Shown here: positions 11,750 to 21,307 of the stretch, one piece after another
Numbering within the stretch: position 1 is the stretch's first letter
Layout of the letters: the number at the start of each line of letters is the position of its first letter
DNA from: Anthracocystis setariae
Lineage: Eukaryota; Basidiomycota; Ustilaginomycetes; Ustilaginales; Ustilaginaceae
Reading direction: 5' to 3'
Length of the DNA stretch: 64,000 nucleotides
NCBI GenBank assembly: GCA_928724745.1
Contig: CAKMXJ010000032.1
Span: 1,736,001 to 1,800,000, forward strand
The notes under the pieces: model-generated
The model's input: the letters and a program-made list of their open reading frames with translations, nothing else
What the model was told of the DNA's origin: nothing
The model's database searches: none
Made by a program: the position numbers and the translations under genes

Positions 11750-12147
11750 ACGTGCGGTGCGCCTCCTCCCGGCATGACCGTCTGACACCACCCTGGCGCT
11801 GTTGGATTCGACTTGTGATCAACTTTTTCATCTCACACTCGGGTACATCACTTATTGGCATGCAACACTCAGTATTGAGTGTTGCACACAAGCGGTAAAT
11901 GTTGAGACACTGGTCTTGATGTTTGCTGGGCAAATTTAGACATTTCTGCACCAACACAACAATTGACAGTACTCCCATTGGTTTGTCAGCAAATCTCAAC
12001 ATTCAGCATCAGATGCTGAGACTACTTGACAAATCACCAACCTCAGTCACACAGTTGTGCACCTATTGTCCAATGGTAGGATCACATTGAAAAGATGGCA
12101 AACTGGTCCACCCCAAACAAGGACAGTTGCCCAGCAATGCAGGAGGC
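11750..12147. other. Unassigned sequence between LTR copies
   Basis: No gene or repeat boundary could be supported here. Low coding potential in all frames. Confidence 0.3.
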
Positions 12148-12836
12148 ACCTTGATGGCAAGCTACTCACACTCACTGTTGATTCCATCACAACTCTCAAG
12201 ACATATCCTTTGTGTTCCTCAAGGACAGCCAAGCTACCTGTTATGCTCCTGGGGTCTGGGAACCTCGGAACGTGGCTGTGCGTCTGTATCGAGGCCAGGG
12301 GCGTGGTACCGGGTGTTGCTCCCGGGATCGTTGCCAAGATAGCGGAGCGGGTGAGCGGGAGATCGGGAGAAGGTCTGATATTTCCACCTACTATAGTGAG
12401 TAAGCTAAAATACAATCAACGTCTGAACGTGAGTTAGTTGCAGGGAGCATCTTCGGTATGCCTTCCGGGAGCCCCTCCCGGAGATTGCCGCAGTTCCCCC
12501 CTGGACCCTGATCCATAACATGGATCGGGAAAACCCCCTCCCGCTTGCGACACAATTATGTTCCTGCCCGGCACTGATGTTCATAACACTACCCCTGTGC
12601 CATTAGTTACAAGTACAAGTACACTGACAACCTTTGCTGCTACTAGGCCACAGGTATAACAACTGTGAGGCTGCAACAGAAGCCAATTACACAATCAAAG
12701 CAACGTGCTCCACCTTGACGGCAGTAAAAGCACCTCCTCACAGTTGTGCCCTCCATACCTAGTGTTGCGCTCAGATCAACAACCTCATTGCCGATCCAAC
12801 GCTTCGATTCGTCATGAAACTTTTGACTATTCAACA
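12148..12836 (-). repeat. Fragment of the LTR family R4, split by another LTR
   Basis: Bases 12148-12238 and 12594-12836 align, in inverse orientation, with about 17990-18325, which is part of an LTR with its own target duplication. The fragment ends ATTCAACA at 12836, the same terminus as the complete copy. Its other end is missing. A 350-bp LTR (12239-12588) sits inside it. Confidence 0.65.
12239..12588. mobile_element. Solo LTR (350 bp) with TSD ctacc, nested in R4
   Basis: Starts TGTTATGCTCCTGGGG and ends GATGTTCATAACA; the termini TGTTATG/CATAACA are inverted repeats. Flanked by ctacc at 12234-12238 and 12589-12593. The empty site is recovered by comparison with the R4 copy at 18 kb, which lacks this insert. 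Confidence 0.85.
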
Positions 12837-12841
12837 AAACA

Positions 12842-13337
12842 CACTTCAAGATCGCAACTTTGAAGTAAATCAAGGACCGTGGTAAATACGTGTCCTTGCG
12901 TGTTTGCATTCAGACTCAACCGTCTATTCACCAAGCAATGGTGACTAGACGACTTGTAGATTCTAACAAGCTTATGTAAGCTTTTGGTCACAAGTTGGAT
13001 TTTCAGAAGTCGGACTAATCAGCAGCCACCCGGTGTGGCTTCGGTGGGTGGCTATGGAACGGAAAATTCTTTTTTCCAGCGATGTGGGGGACCGCTGTCA
13101 TAAAGACACACCGCAAAGCAGAGAAAAAAAATCACAACAAAATATCTTGGTGCAAGACGGAGCCCTGCCTAGCGCCAAATTTCTTTTTTTATCAAAAGAG
13201 AGGGGGGACAAAGCAAGATTCAACTTATGTGATCTCGAATGCCGGCCGCTCCTCATCGCCCCAAAAAAAACCTCTTTTTTTTCATCAACTTGAGTTACAG
13301 ATCACAATTTTAATGATTCGACAATACGTATCGCTAT
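12842..13337. other. Unassigned sequence between repeats
   Basis: About 500 bp with several A and T homopolymers and no supportable gene. Possibly older transposon debris. Confidence 0.3.
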
Positions 13338-14126
13338 TAGATTGCGAGTCTTAGTCTTGCGCTACGTGGCTGGGTTGGATCCTTCTGAGTGAAGCCTGGC
13401 AGACTCGTCGAACTACTGTGAGATCTATCTCTATGTTTGAACAAGTTGACCTTACCGATGAGGTGGTGGGCAATTGAGTTTATTGAAAGAGTTGGGTGGT
13501 CTCCGAGTCTTCCTGGAGACCCTACATTTCTCCTTCTTGCACAGTGGTGATTTGCCTGCAGATTGGTCTGCATCCCACCATGTGAGTCATATCTTTGTGT
13601 GACTACCGGTAGGCAACCCATGTCCTCCTGGGAGTTCCCTGGCTCCGCTTGCCCTGATAGTCTGAGCTGGCTTTTGTATCTCTCGGGTTGAACCTTGAGA
13701 TCTGATGGGAGTCCCCCATTCACATCGTAAAAAGCGGATAGTTGAGTCCCCGACTTCACCCTCTCACCCACCCAGGTTGGGTTCACTGCGACCCGGGGTG
13801 GCTCGGGGGTGGTTCCGGGGTGTAACCCCCCCAGCAACCACCCCGGGTGGGTGAGTGGGTGGGTTCGCGGACTCAACTTTCCGCTTTTTTCGATGTGATT
13901 ACTCACTGGAGATACCGTAGTTCTTCCGCAGTGAGTCGGGGACTCCTGGCAGTCCGGTGGTTGTCTGTCGACCTCATTGGCTGCATTGGTTACCGCACGT
14001 GAGAGATTCCTGTCGTACTTGACCCTTGGCGGAAGAGGTTTTAACCGCCAGTTCCGTCGGTCTCCATGCGATTAATCTGTGCACATCGCCAATCGGGAAG
14101 ATGACTCCAATCGCCCATACACTAAT
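13338..14126 (+). repeat. Dispersed repeat R3, copy b (CpG-retaining)
   Basis: Homologous along its length to 9914-10521, but interrupted at about 13721-13897 by a MITE-like palindromic insert. It begins near ATTAG/TGCGAG with TCTTGCGCTACGTGGCTGG and ends CCCATACACTAAT. It keeps CpG at sites where copy a has TpG or CpA. The ends ATTAGTGTA... and ...TACACTAAT in the family are short inverted repeats, which fits either a DNA element or an LTR-like unit. Confidence 0.65.
13721..13897. mobile_element. MITE-like palindromic element, copy 1 (177 bp)
   Basis: Terminal inverted repeats start CACATCG at 13721 and end CGATGTG at 13897. They extend inward through AAAAAGCGG, GTTGAGTCC and Cys/Pro-like CCCACC tracts for roughly 45 bp per arm. 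The insert is absent from R3 copy a at the same point, which gives the empty site. No coding capacity. Confidence 0.65.
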
Positions 14127-14175
14127 TACTATTTCCAACAGCTAAAACCTCGCTAAACTAATTTTCCATACAAAA

Positions 14176-14223
<48 letters not shown>
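14176..14223 (+). repeat. (aat)n microsatellite
   Basis: About sixteen uninterrupted aat/taa trinucleotides between an R3 copy and a degenerate repeat. Confidence 0.95.
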
Positions 14224-14340
14224 CCGTACCGCAGCCACCCACGCTGCGGGTGCCACTCCCAGTGGCTGCTGGGCTTTTGGACGGATTTTTTGCTTCTACC
14301 ACGATGTGTTCAATTGGATCATGAGTTTAGTCAGATAAGT

Positions 14341-14449
14341 CACATGATAGAAAACGAAAAGACACGTCCTCGAACCCGCCCCCTGATCCACTCCCTAGAA
14401 ACCACCAGGGGTGGGTTTGCGGACTCAACTCTCCAGGTTTTACGATATG
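14341..14449. mobile_element. MITE-like palindromic element, copy 2 (109 bp)
   Basis: The right arm (GGTGGGTTTGCGGACTCAAC through CGATATG) is nearly identical to the arm of copy 1, and the left arm starts CACATGATAGAAAACG. It is shorter than copy 1 in the loop and borders the inverted R3 fragment. Confidence 0.55.
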
Positions 14450-14632
14450 ATTGGAGGCCACCTGACCCGTGTATATAAACTTAGTTGCACTAGCCTCCGC
14501 CGGTAAGGTCAACTTGTCCAAACAGAAAGACACATCTCACAGTCAAACGACTAGTCTGCCGGGATTTATTCAAGAATTCAAGGAGAATCCACTCCAGCCA
14601 CGCAGCGCAAGACCGAAACCCGCTACACTAAT
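14450..14632 (-). repeat. Dispersed repeat R3, copy c (inverted fragment)
   Basis: Reverse complement of the 5' end of R3: reading minus from 14632 gives ATTAGTGTAGCGGGTTTCGG, then the TCTTGCGCTGCGTGGCTGG block shared with copies a and b. Truncated where MITE copy 2 begins. Confidence 0.65.
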
Positions 14633-14961
14633 ATGATAGAGAGGCAAATGGTAATTACAAAAAATGACGGTGGCAACACTATGTCACAATCTGCAAAAAA
14701 TGACGTTAAGCATCAAAATCAGAGCAATTTGAACATTTGAAGCCTATGTTTCGCAAACTCGGACTCTTGATCCGGCCCGTGGCTGCGGCCGGTGGCTGCG
14801 AGATGCAGTTTTACTTCTTTCTGATCTGATTTGTATTTTCATCTACTTTCGCATCGTAAAGAAAGTGGAGCCCAGGAGCAAAACAACAAGCTGCCATGCC
14901 GTTGTGGATTGATAATATGAATAACGTAATTACTGTGGTTCCGACGCGTTTTTATATATTT

Positions 14962-15108
14962 GAAATCCCCACCGAGATGGTGTTAGTGCCTTGCATGATG
15001 TGCCTGTGTTGAAATCCCCACCGAGATGGTGTTAGTGCCTTGCATGATGTGCCTGTGTTGAAATCCCCACCGAGATGGTGTTAGTGCCTTGCATGATGTG
15101 CCTGTGTT
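14962..15108 (+). repeat. Three perfect tandem copies of a 49-bp unit
   Basis: Units start at 14962, 15011 and 15060, each beginning GAAATCCCCACCGAGATGG and ending TGTGCCTGTGTT, with no mismatch between copies. They lie in the subterminal region of the pogo-like element. No spacer structure, so not CRISPR. Confidence 0.95.
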
Positions 15109-15233
15109 GCTTGTACCTAGCATGAGACCCACCAACCAACTTTTTTGAACTCGCCGTCGCCATCGTCGCTACCTGTCAACACAGTACACTCATAGTGATT
15201 TCATCTCAACCTTGTACATTGCAATCGCCTGTG

Positions 15234-17144
15234 ATGCCGCGCAACCCTACCTCTAAGCGCTCGAAGGCCTCTCGATCGTCCACAGCAGCACAATAGGGCA
15301 AGCAAGAAGCCCGCCTGCAGCAAGCAGCCGCTGAGTACGCATTTGCAAAGCTGCTGCCACAAACAACGTCCCTGAGTCAACTTTGCGCCACCAACTTCAT
15401 GGCCTTCGAACCCACCAGGACGGCCATGTCAACCAGCAAACGTTGACCCCTGCTGCCGACTGCCCTTGTCAAACACATTTGACGCAGCGCAGTCAGCGGC
15501 TTTCCTTTGACACCGGCCTCCATCCTTGACTACGCCAAGACCATCTCAAGACCATCGTCAGGACTGGCTGACAGCGTCAAGGTTGGACACAACTGGCTGC
15601 AGTCGTTCCTGCTTCAACACCCCTCGGTCCGCTCTCATTGGAGCCGTTGCCTCGACAACAAATGGCTCACCGGCACGGACAAGGAGGGCATTTGACAGTG
15701 GTTTGGCCGCCTGGCTGACATCATACATGAATACTCCGTCTCGTTGACCAACATCTTCAATATGGACAAGACGGGTTTCATGTTTGGCTTGAACACCAGC
15801 GAGTGGGTAGTTGTACCTGCTGGCAACCAGGCTGCCTGTTTCAAGTTGCAGCCTGGCACACAAGAGTTGGCCACCATTGTTGAGTGCATCGGCAGCGCTG
15901 GGCAGGTGGTTCCGCCCTTGGTCATCACCAAGGGCAAGGTCCACACTGTTGGGGAGCAGCATTGCATGCTCAACATCCCGTCAATGTGGTGCTTCTCAAA
16001 GTCAGAGAACACCTGGATGACGGCCAAGCTTGCCATTCATTGGGTTGCCAACATCTTTGACCCCAATACAAAGCCATCAACATCATCAGAGTGGTGTTTG
16101 CTCATCCTCAATGGTTTGAGGGCACACACTGCCCCAGACTTCTGCAACGCCCTCTGGTCCCGTCGCATCATTCTGCTCCTGCTGCCAGCACACTGTTACG
16201 GCTGGGCAGAGGTTTCCAGCCAGCACTGCCCAACGGCCGCGCCGGGGAATGGGCGCGCTGCGCAGCGTAAGGCCATTGGGGGCGCGCTGCGCGGTATGCT
16301 GTGAATGGAGGGGCATGCCGCGCGTTGCTTCATGAAGACAGGGGTGCACCGCGCAGTACTTGCCACAGGGGTTCACCCCATATGTTGTAAGTCAAGGTTG
16401 CGTACAACCTACGCGTCCTGGAGGAGGCACACGCCGCATGGCACACGTGATGCCTTATAAGGCGGAAGCCACGCTCCACTCCCTGTTGTCCGCTTGTCGA
16501 TTGTATTCTTAGTTACCGAGAGTAATAGTGAATAGCAGACCCAATGGTAAAACTGTTAATTTCAGGATTGTGCTTGGTGACTCTCGTGGCCACCACTCCC
16601 GCCATGCACCCTCAAGCCCAAGCCTCACACACCGTGCACCGCGCCACACAGTCAAGAGGTTGTCAGACCCTTGGCGCTTAACACACACGCCACACACATC
16701 ATGCAGCTGTTGGACGTCTCTGCCTTTGGTGCATTGACTGCAGCATACCAACGGCTTGTTTCTGACGCTGGGCAGCAGCTCAACACCATCAACAAGGCGC
16801 ACATTGGGACCTTCTATGCTCAGGCTTGCAAGAAGGTCCTAACACAGACATTGGCATGCAAGGCCTTCTCAGACTCTGGCATAACAACAACACCAAGTCC
16901 AGAGAAGGTCCTGGCCTGTCTTGCAGGCGCAGGAGCTGCAGGAACGTCGACAACAGCACAGCCTTGCCTGCCATTGCAGCAGGTTGTTGTCCCACGCCCT
17001 GATGCCGCTGTCAACGCTATGCTCGAAAGACATTGACAGGAAGTTGACTCAAGGAATCCATGCACGCTCAAGCGTGCCCTGCTGCAGGCGTACAAGGAGC
17101 CACATGCAACAATCTCGGTCCTATGTAAAAGAATAGAAGTGTGA
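15234..17144 (+). pseudogene. Pogo-family DDE transposase, inactivated
   Basis: An ATG at 15234 (MPRNPTSKRSKASRSS) opens a frame that keeps protein similarity across the element but has several in-frame stops, among them TAG near 15292 and TGA near 15694 and 17034. Recognisable parts are a helix-turn-helix/CENPB-like stretch around 15500-15650 (SVKVGHNWLQSFL), the first catalytic region NMDKTGFMFGL (about 15760), and LILNGLRAHTAPDF (about 16105), where the usual catalytic Asp reads Asn. The LTR at 16194-16683 interrupts the PAH...THIMQLLDVSAFG segment. Because 490+5 bp is divisible by three, the frame resumes unchanged after it. The Asp to Asn change and the TGA stops fit C-to-T decay at CpG. 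Confidence 0.85.
16194..16683 (-). mobile_element. Solo LTR, family LTR1, with TSD cacac
   Basis: Minus-strand copy: reading from 16683 it starts TGTTAAGCGCCAAGGG and ends CCAGCCGTAACA. It is flanked by cacac at 16189-16193 and 16684-16688. It interrupts the pogo transposase between the codons for PAH and THIMQ. It keeps a GCCTTATAAGGC block that could be the LTR TATA region. Confidence 0.9.
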
Positions 17145-17597
17145 AACTACAACTTGGTGGCAAAGCCAAGACAAATGGTTAGTCCTGACCTTTTAGCGTG
17201 ACTTACAGAAGTAGGTGTTGGCACAGTACAGGATGGCATGGAGGCAGTCAATGATGGCAACAAAGAGGTCTTGTTGTCTTTGAGTACCAATACTAACGCC
17301 ATTGCAACTCAAATTGCTGACATGCTCGACAACAATGAGGCTTTTGACGCGATCAGCAACGACGACAATGATCCTGACAGCTTTTTTGGTACGTTCCCCA
17401 TTGCAGGCCCTTCCTGTTCCAGGCATTAGTCTAATCTCATCCAGCATGTAGCCTAGCTTCTCAGGTATCAGGCAATGTCAGTTTTGCTTCTTCACAATCA
17501 CACATGGCCAAGCTCACAGTCATGACAAGTACTGACATCATACTAAAATTTAAACTCAAAAATGCGTCGGAACTACACATGTGTCGGAACTACAGTA

Positions 17598-17964
17598 ATT
17601 ACATTAATTGATACTGGCTGGGCTGCCTTGAACTGCGCATGTAGATCAGCCCCAACATTGGGTACATCAACACACATCAATGCCATGGCTTTACTGGTGA
17701 GCAGACCCGGAGCAGCTCAAAATTTCAATTTAACATTCAGCTTCTACGTGTGCTTGTTCAGCTTGACATGCTAAACCACACCAAGTTTTGAGCCTGGACA
17801 CTGCTATAGCATGCAGAGTAGCCATCTCACTAGCTCAAAGGCATCATCAACGTTGTGTTACAGGTGCTACACCATCTCATAGAGACTATGCCATTTTCAC
17901 AGGATTGCCATCTGCTTCAGGACAAAAAAACGCATCTGCATCGGTACTATAGATGCATCGGTAT
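17598..17964 (+). repeat. Pogo-type 3' end remnant
   Basis: Bases about 17845-17964 (starting GTTGTGTTACAGG, then CTACACCATCTCA, ending in a doubled GCATCGGTACTA motif) are a direct repeat of about 21150-21264. The doubled motif resembles the doubled GCGTCGGAACTAC at the right end of the pogo-like element. This is probably the 3' part of a related element into which the Tc1-like transposon later inserted. Confidence 0.5.
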
Positions 17965-17989
17965 TATTCCTTTTGCTGGATGTCAACAT

Positions 17990-18818
17990 TGTTGAATAGT
18001 TAAAAGTTTTATTGCGGATCAAAGCGTTGAATTGGCGATGGGGCCGTTGATCTGAGTGCAACACTAAGTACGGGGAGCACGTCTGTGAGGAGGTGCATTT
18101 ATTGCCGTCAAGGTGGAGCACGTTGCTTTGATTGTGTAATTAACTTCCATCACAGCCTCACAGTTGTTATGTCTGTGGCCTAGTAGCGGTGAAAGTTGTT
18201 AATGTACTTATGCTTGTAACTAGTATGCAGGGGTAGCTTGGTTGTCCTAGGGAATACCAAAGATATGTCTTGGGAGAAGCAATAGAGTTGACGGTGAGTG
18301 TGAGCAGCTCGCTGTTGAGGTGGATTGTATATATTGTGGGAAGTAAGGTTTTGATTTGATGAGTGGCAAACATTGACTAGAGTACATCAAGTGCTATTTA
18401 TGCACATGACAGAACTACAAAATGTTCTTCTGACTATCAATGTTTGCCATATAGACTCCATACATGGTCTATGGGGCATCATTGTGGTCACCTCAATGTC
18501 AAGGGACGCAACCTTGCAGGGTATCTTGAATAGCTTGCTGACGTTCCCTGCAAGTTGCCATTGAGTCTGGAACCTTGCCATTGAGGTTGAGTCCAGACTC
18601 TCCCTGGAACGCCATAAGTCTAGATCCCATGGCATCCCCAACATGCCGGATGTTGGGACCATGGGAGTCACCAAATATGAGTCTGTCAATCACGGAGCAG
18701 AAGTGACACCGTCAAGAATGGCACCTTGCCGGCAAGGTGCCCTTAGTCGAGGCAACATGTTAGACTTTTGCTTTGTTGCATAGAAGAAATGATGGAAATT
18801 GGTATCTGATTTCCAACA
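17990..18818. mobile_element. Solo LTR, family R4 (829 bp), with TSD aacat
   Basis: Starts TGTTGAATAGTTAAAAG and ends CTGATTTCCAACA, flanked by aacat at 17985-17989 and 18819-18823. Removing it rejoins the Tc1-like left inverted repeat exactly (GATGTCAACAT then AGCGCTAAA). It contains an 18-bp perfect palindrome CACCTTGCCGGCAAGGTG near 18720. A partial inverted copy lies at 12148-12836. Confidence 0.85.
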
Positions 18819-19099
18819 AACATAGCGCTAAATTTCTTTTCATAGTTCCAGGTACCCTTGTTAGTAGCAAAGCCCGTGCTGTTTGTAGTGCTCAATGTGA
18901 TGTCTTTGTGGTAATCCAAGTGATGTTATTGTAATACACATGTTTAATTTTAGTGGAGATCAAAATAACTCAGCCAAACCACGCCAAAAGCCATTGGCCA
19001 CACCTCTCCTTTTTCTCCTGCTTGTCAAGTCCCTACACATCCTCATGCTCATGGTCAAGCTTCTCTCTGTCAAACAACAACTTCCTTATCCACGCCATC

Positions 19100-20716
19100 A
19101 TGCCTGCAGCAAAGAAGAAGCAAACCATTGTTCCTGACTCAATGAGGGAGGAGATTATTGAGTTTTTTTTGGAGAAAGGCCTCACAAAGACGGAGGTTGC
19201 CAAACAATTGGAATACAAGCTCACCACCATCAACAGCATCCTCTGCAAGTACAAGCAGACTGGCAAGTCAGCTGTTCAGAAGAAGAAGGGTGGAGCTTTC
19301 AGAGGAAGCAAGGTTAACCAACACCATCTTGATATCATGATGGGATATGTCGCCAAGCATCCCTGCGCAACACTCAATGAGATCCAAGAACACCTTCAGG
19401 AACAGTCTGGTCTTGACTTATTGGTGAGTTCTGTGCGCCATCAGCTACGCAATTGCCTCCATCTTACTCTCAAGCGGGTCAACATCAAACACAATTGCCA
19501 CAACAGCAATTCCACAAAAGCACAACGTCAAGTTTGGATTCAGCAACTTTGTGCGCAAGGCCAGCTGCTCGACAAAGCCATCTTCCTCGACGAAGCTGGC
19601 TTCCATCTACAACAAACTTGACATATTGGACGTGCTCAATCTGGAAACCGTGCAACTGTTCAGAACCGTGTTAAGCGCCAAGGGTCTGACAACCTCCTGA
19701 CTGTGCGGCGTGGCACGCGGTGCGCGAGGCTTGGGCTTGGGAGCGCGTGGCGGGAGTGGTGGCCACGAGAGTCACCAAGCACGATCCTGAGGTTAACGGT
19801 TCTACCGTTGGGTCTGATATTCGCTATTACTCAAGGTAACTAAGAATACAATCGACGATGGACTACAGGAGGGCGGCGCGCGGCTTCCCCCTTATAAGGC
19901 ATCATGCGTGCCACGCGGCGCGCGCCCCCTCCTGGGACGCGTGGGCCGCGCGCGACCTCAACTCGCGACACCTGGGGTGGACCCCTGTGTCGAGCACTAC
20001 ACGGCGCGCTCCCGTCTTTGGGGGGCGACGCGCGGCGCGCCCCTCCATTCACAGAACGTCCCGCGCGGCGCGCTCCTAATGGCCTATGCTGCGCGGCACG
20101 CTCACTCTCCTACACGGCCTTTGGCCAGTGTTCCGGTGGCGCACTGGCTGGGAACATCTGTCCAGTTGTAACAAACCGACCATACAATTGAGGCCAAAAT
20201 CTCTCTCTCTTGGTCGCCGTCGATAGGACTGGACTGCTAGCGAGCTTTGTAAAGCATGGTGCCTGGAACTCTTGAACGTTCCTCAACTTCCTCAACACAC
20301 AACTCCTCCCTCACATCAAAGGACAGCACAGGACCATTGTGCTTGACAATGTTGGCTTCCACCACTCTCTCAACATTACCAATACGCTTCAAGATGCTGG
20401 AGGCCGTCCATTGTTCCTTCTGCCTTACACTCCTTGGTTCAACATTGCTGAGCGAGTGTTTGGCTATCTCAAGCCAATTGTCAACCGTCAAGAACTCCGC
20501 AAAGCAGATGGACTCAAGAACGTCATCAAGAACCAGCTCAAGAACATCACATCCGACATGTGCATTGGCTGGATTCACAAATGCAACCGCTGGATCATGG
20601 TTGCCAAAGCTGGCAAGGATCTTGGCCCTGAACACGACGCCATCACTGCTCTTTGCAATCATGGCCTGGTTCCAAGTTCTCCTGTTGTTTTTGATCCTCT
20701 GCTTGTCAATGAGTAG
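19100..20716 (+). pseudogene. Tc1/mariner-type (IS630-like) transposase, inactivated
   Basis: From the ATG at 19100 (MPAAKKKQTIVPDSMREE) the frame encodes a paired-like helix-turn-helix (FLEKGLTKTEVAKQLEYK), then the first catalytic region IFLDEAGFHLQQT ending at a TGA where a CGA codon would be expected. An LTR1 insertion (19669-20173) follows. Beyond it are VAVDRTGL and, after further stops, TIVLDNVGFHHS (second Asp) and PWFNIAERVFGYLKP (Glu), ending at VFDPLLVNE. All three DDE residues remain visible; the gene is dead through stops, a frame disruption near 20273 and the insertion. Confidence 0.85.
19669..20173 (+). mobile_element. Solo LTR, family LTR1, youngest copy, TSD aaccg
   Basis: Starts TGTTAAGCGCCAAGGG and ends CCAGTTGTAACA; TGTTA/TAACA are inverted termini. 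Exact duplications aaccg at 19664-19668 and 20174-20178. The copy is extremely CpG-rich (many GCGCG and CGCGGCGCGC tracts), unlike the related copy at 10.5 kb. CCTTATAAGGC near 19890 is probably its TATA region. Confidence 0.95.
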
Positions 20717-21030
20717 GTCTCACACTTGTCTGTTCATGTAGCTAGTCTCTTCAATTACCAAATCTTGTTTGCCATCGAGAAAGAGTGATACACCATCTCA
20801 AGACAGTGTGCAAGGATCAGTCATACACGCAGTACAATAACATCTTATAGGTTACTACGATAACATCACATTAAGTACTACAAACAATACAGTCTGTGCT
20901 ACTAACAAGGGTACTCCTGACTACGAAAAAAAATTCAGCACTACGATGACATCCAGCAAAAGGAATATAACGCTGGCATGAACTACGAAAAGAAATTTAG
21001 CGCTACGTTGACATCCAGCAAAAGGAATAC

Positions 21031-21290
21031 TGCAACTACGTTAGTTGTGCCAGCACAAATTTGGGGTTGCTCTGGGCCAAAATATGGTTTGATTGTCGGA
21101 TATGCTCAATCAGTGTGCATTAGCCATTCGAAAGACCTTGATTTAATGTTGTGTTGAAGGAGCTACACCATCTCAAGGACACAATGTCAGTTTCACGATA
21201 TTGCCATGTGCTGTAGGATTCCAAAAATGATGTCTGCGTCGGTACCACATGCGTCGGTTTTACAAGCAAATACATTATGTTTGGTGAGGC
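21031..21290 (+). repeat. Second pogo-type 3' end remnant
   Basis: Direct repeat of 17845-17964, with GTTGTGTTGAAGGAGCTACAC near 21150 and a doubled GCGTCGGTACCACAT-type motif near 21236-21264. Marks the right edge of the transposon zone, about 20-50 bp before the stop of the hydrolase gene. Confidence 0.5.
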
Positions 21291-21307
21291 GATAAAACGG
21301 ACAGCGT

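Larger units (their letters stand above)
14933..17595 (+). mobile_element. Pogo-like DNA transposon, decayed, with nested LTR
   Basis: Left end CTGTGGTTCCGACGCG and right end (reverse complement) CTGTAGTTCCGACACA form inverted repeats, each flanked by TA (14931-14932 and 17596-17597), the expected pogo/Tc1 target duplication. Without the 490-bp LTR and its 5-bp duplication the element is about 2.17 kb. It contains one broken DDE transposase gene and a 49-bp triple tandem repeat just inside the left end. Confidence 0.8.
17967..21028 (+). mobile_element. Tc1/mariner-like transposon with long TIRs, two nested LTRs
   Basis: Left end TTCCTTTTGCTGGATGTCAAC and right end GTTGACATCCAGCAAAAGGAA are inverted repeats, each flanked by TA (17965-17966 and 21029-21030). 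The inverted repeats continue inward for well over 100 bp (AGCGCTAAATTTCTTTTC, ACCCTTGTTAGTAGCA and beyond, to about 18940 on the left and 20830 on the right). The right arm has an extra tandem duplication of about 65 bp. Subtracting the two LTRs (829 and 505 bp) and their duplications leaves about 1.72 kb, the usual size of a one-gene Tc1-type element. Confidence 0.8.

Noticed and set aside
9914..14632. Calling repeat R3 a solo LTR
   Set aside because: Ends are ATTAGTGTA/TACACTAAT-like rather than plain TG...CA and I could not find a consistent target duplication, so its class is left open.
14962..15108. CRISPR-like array
   Set aside because: The 49-bp units are directly adjacent without spacers, and this is a fungal nuclear transposon.
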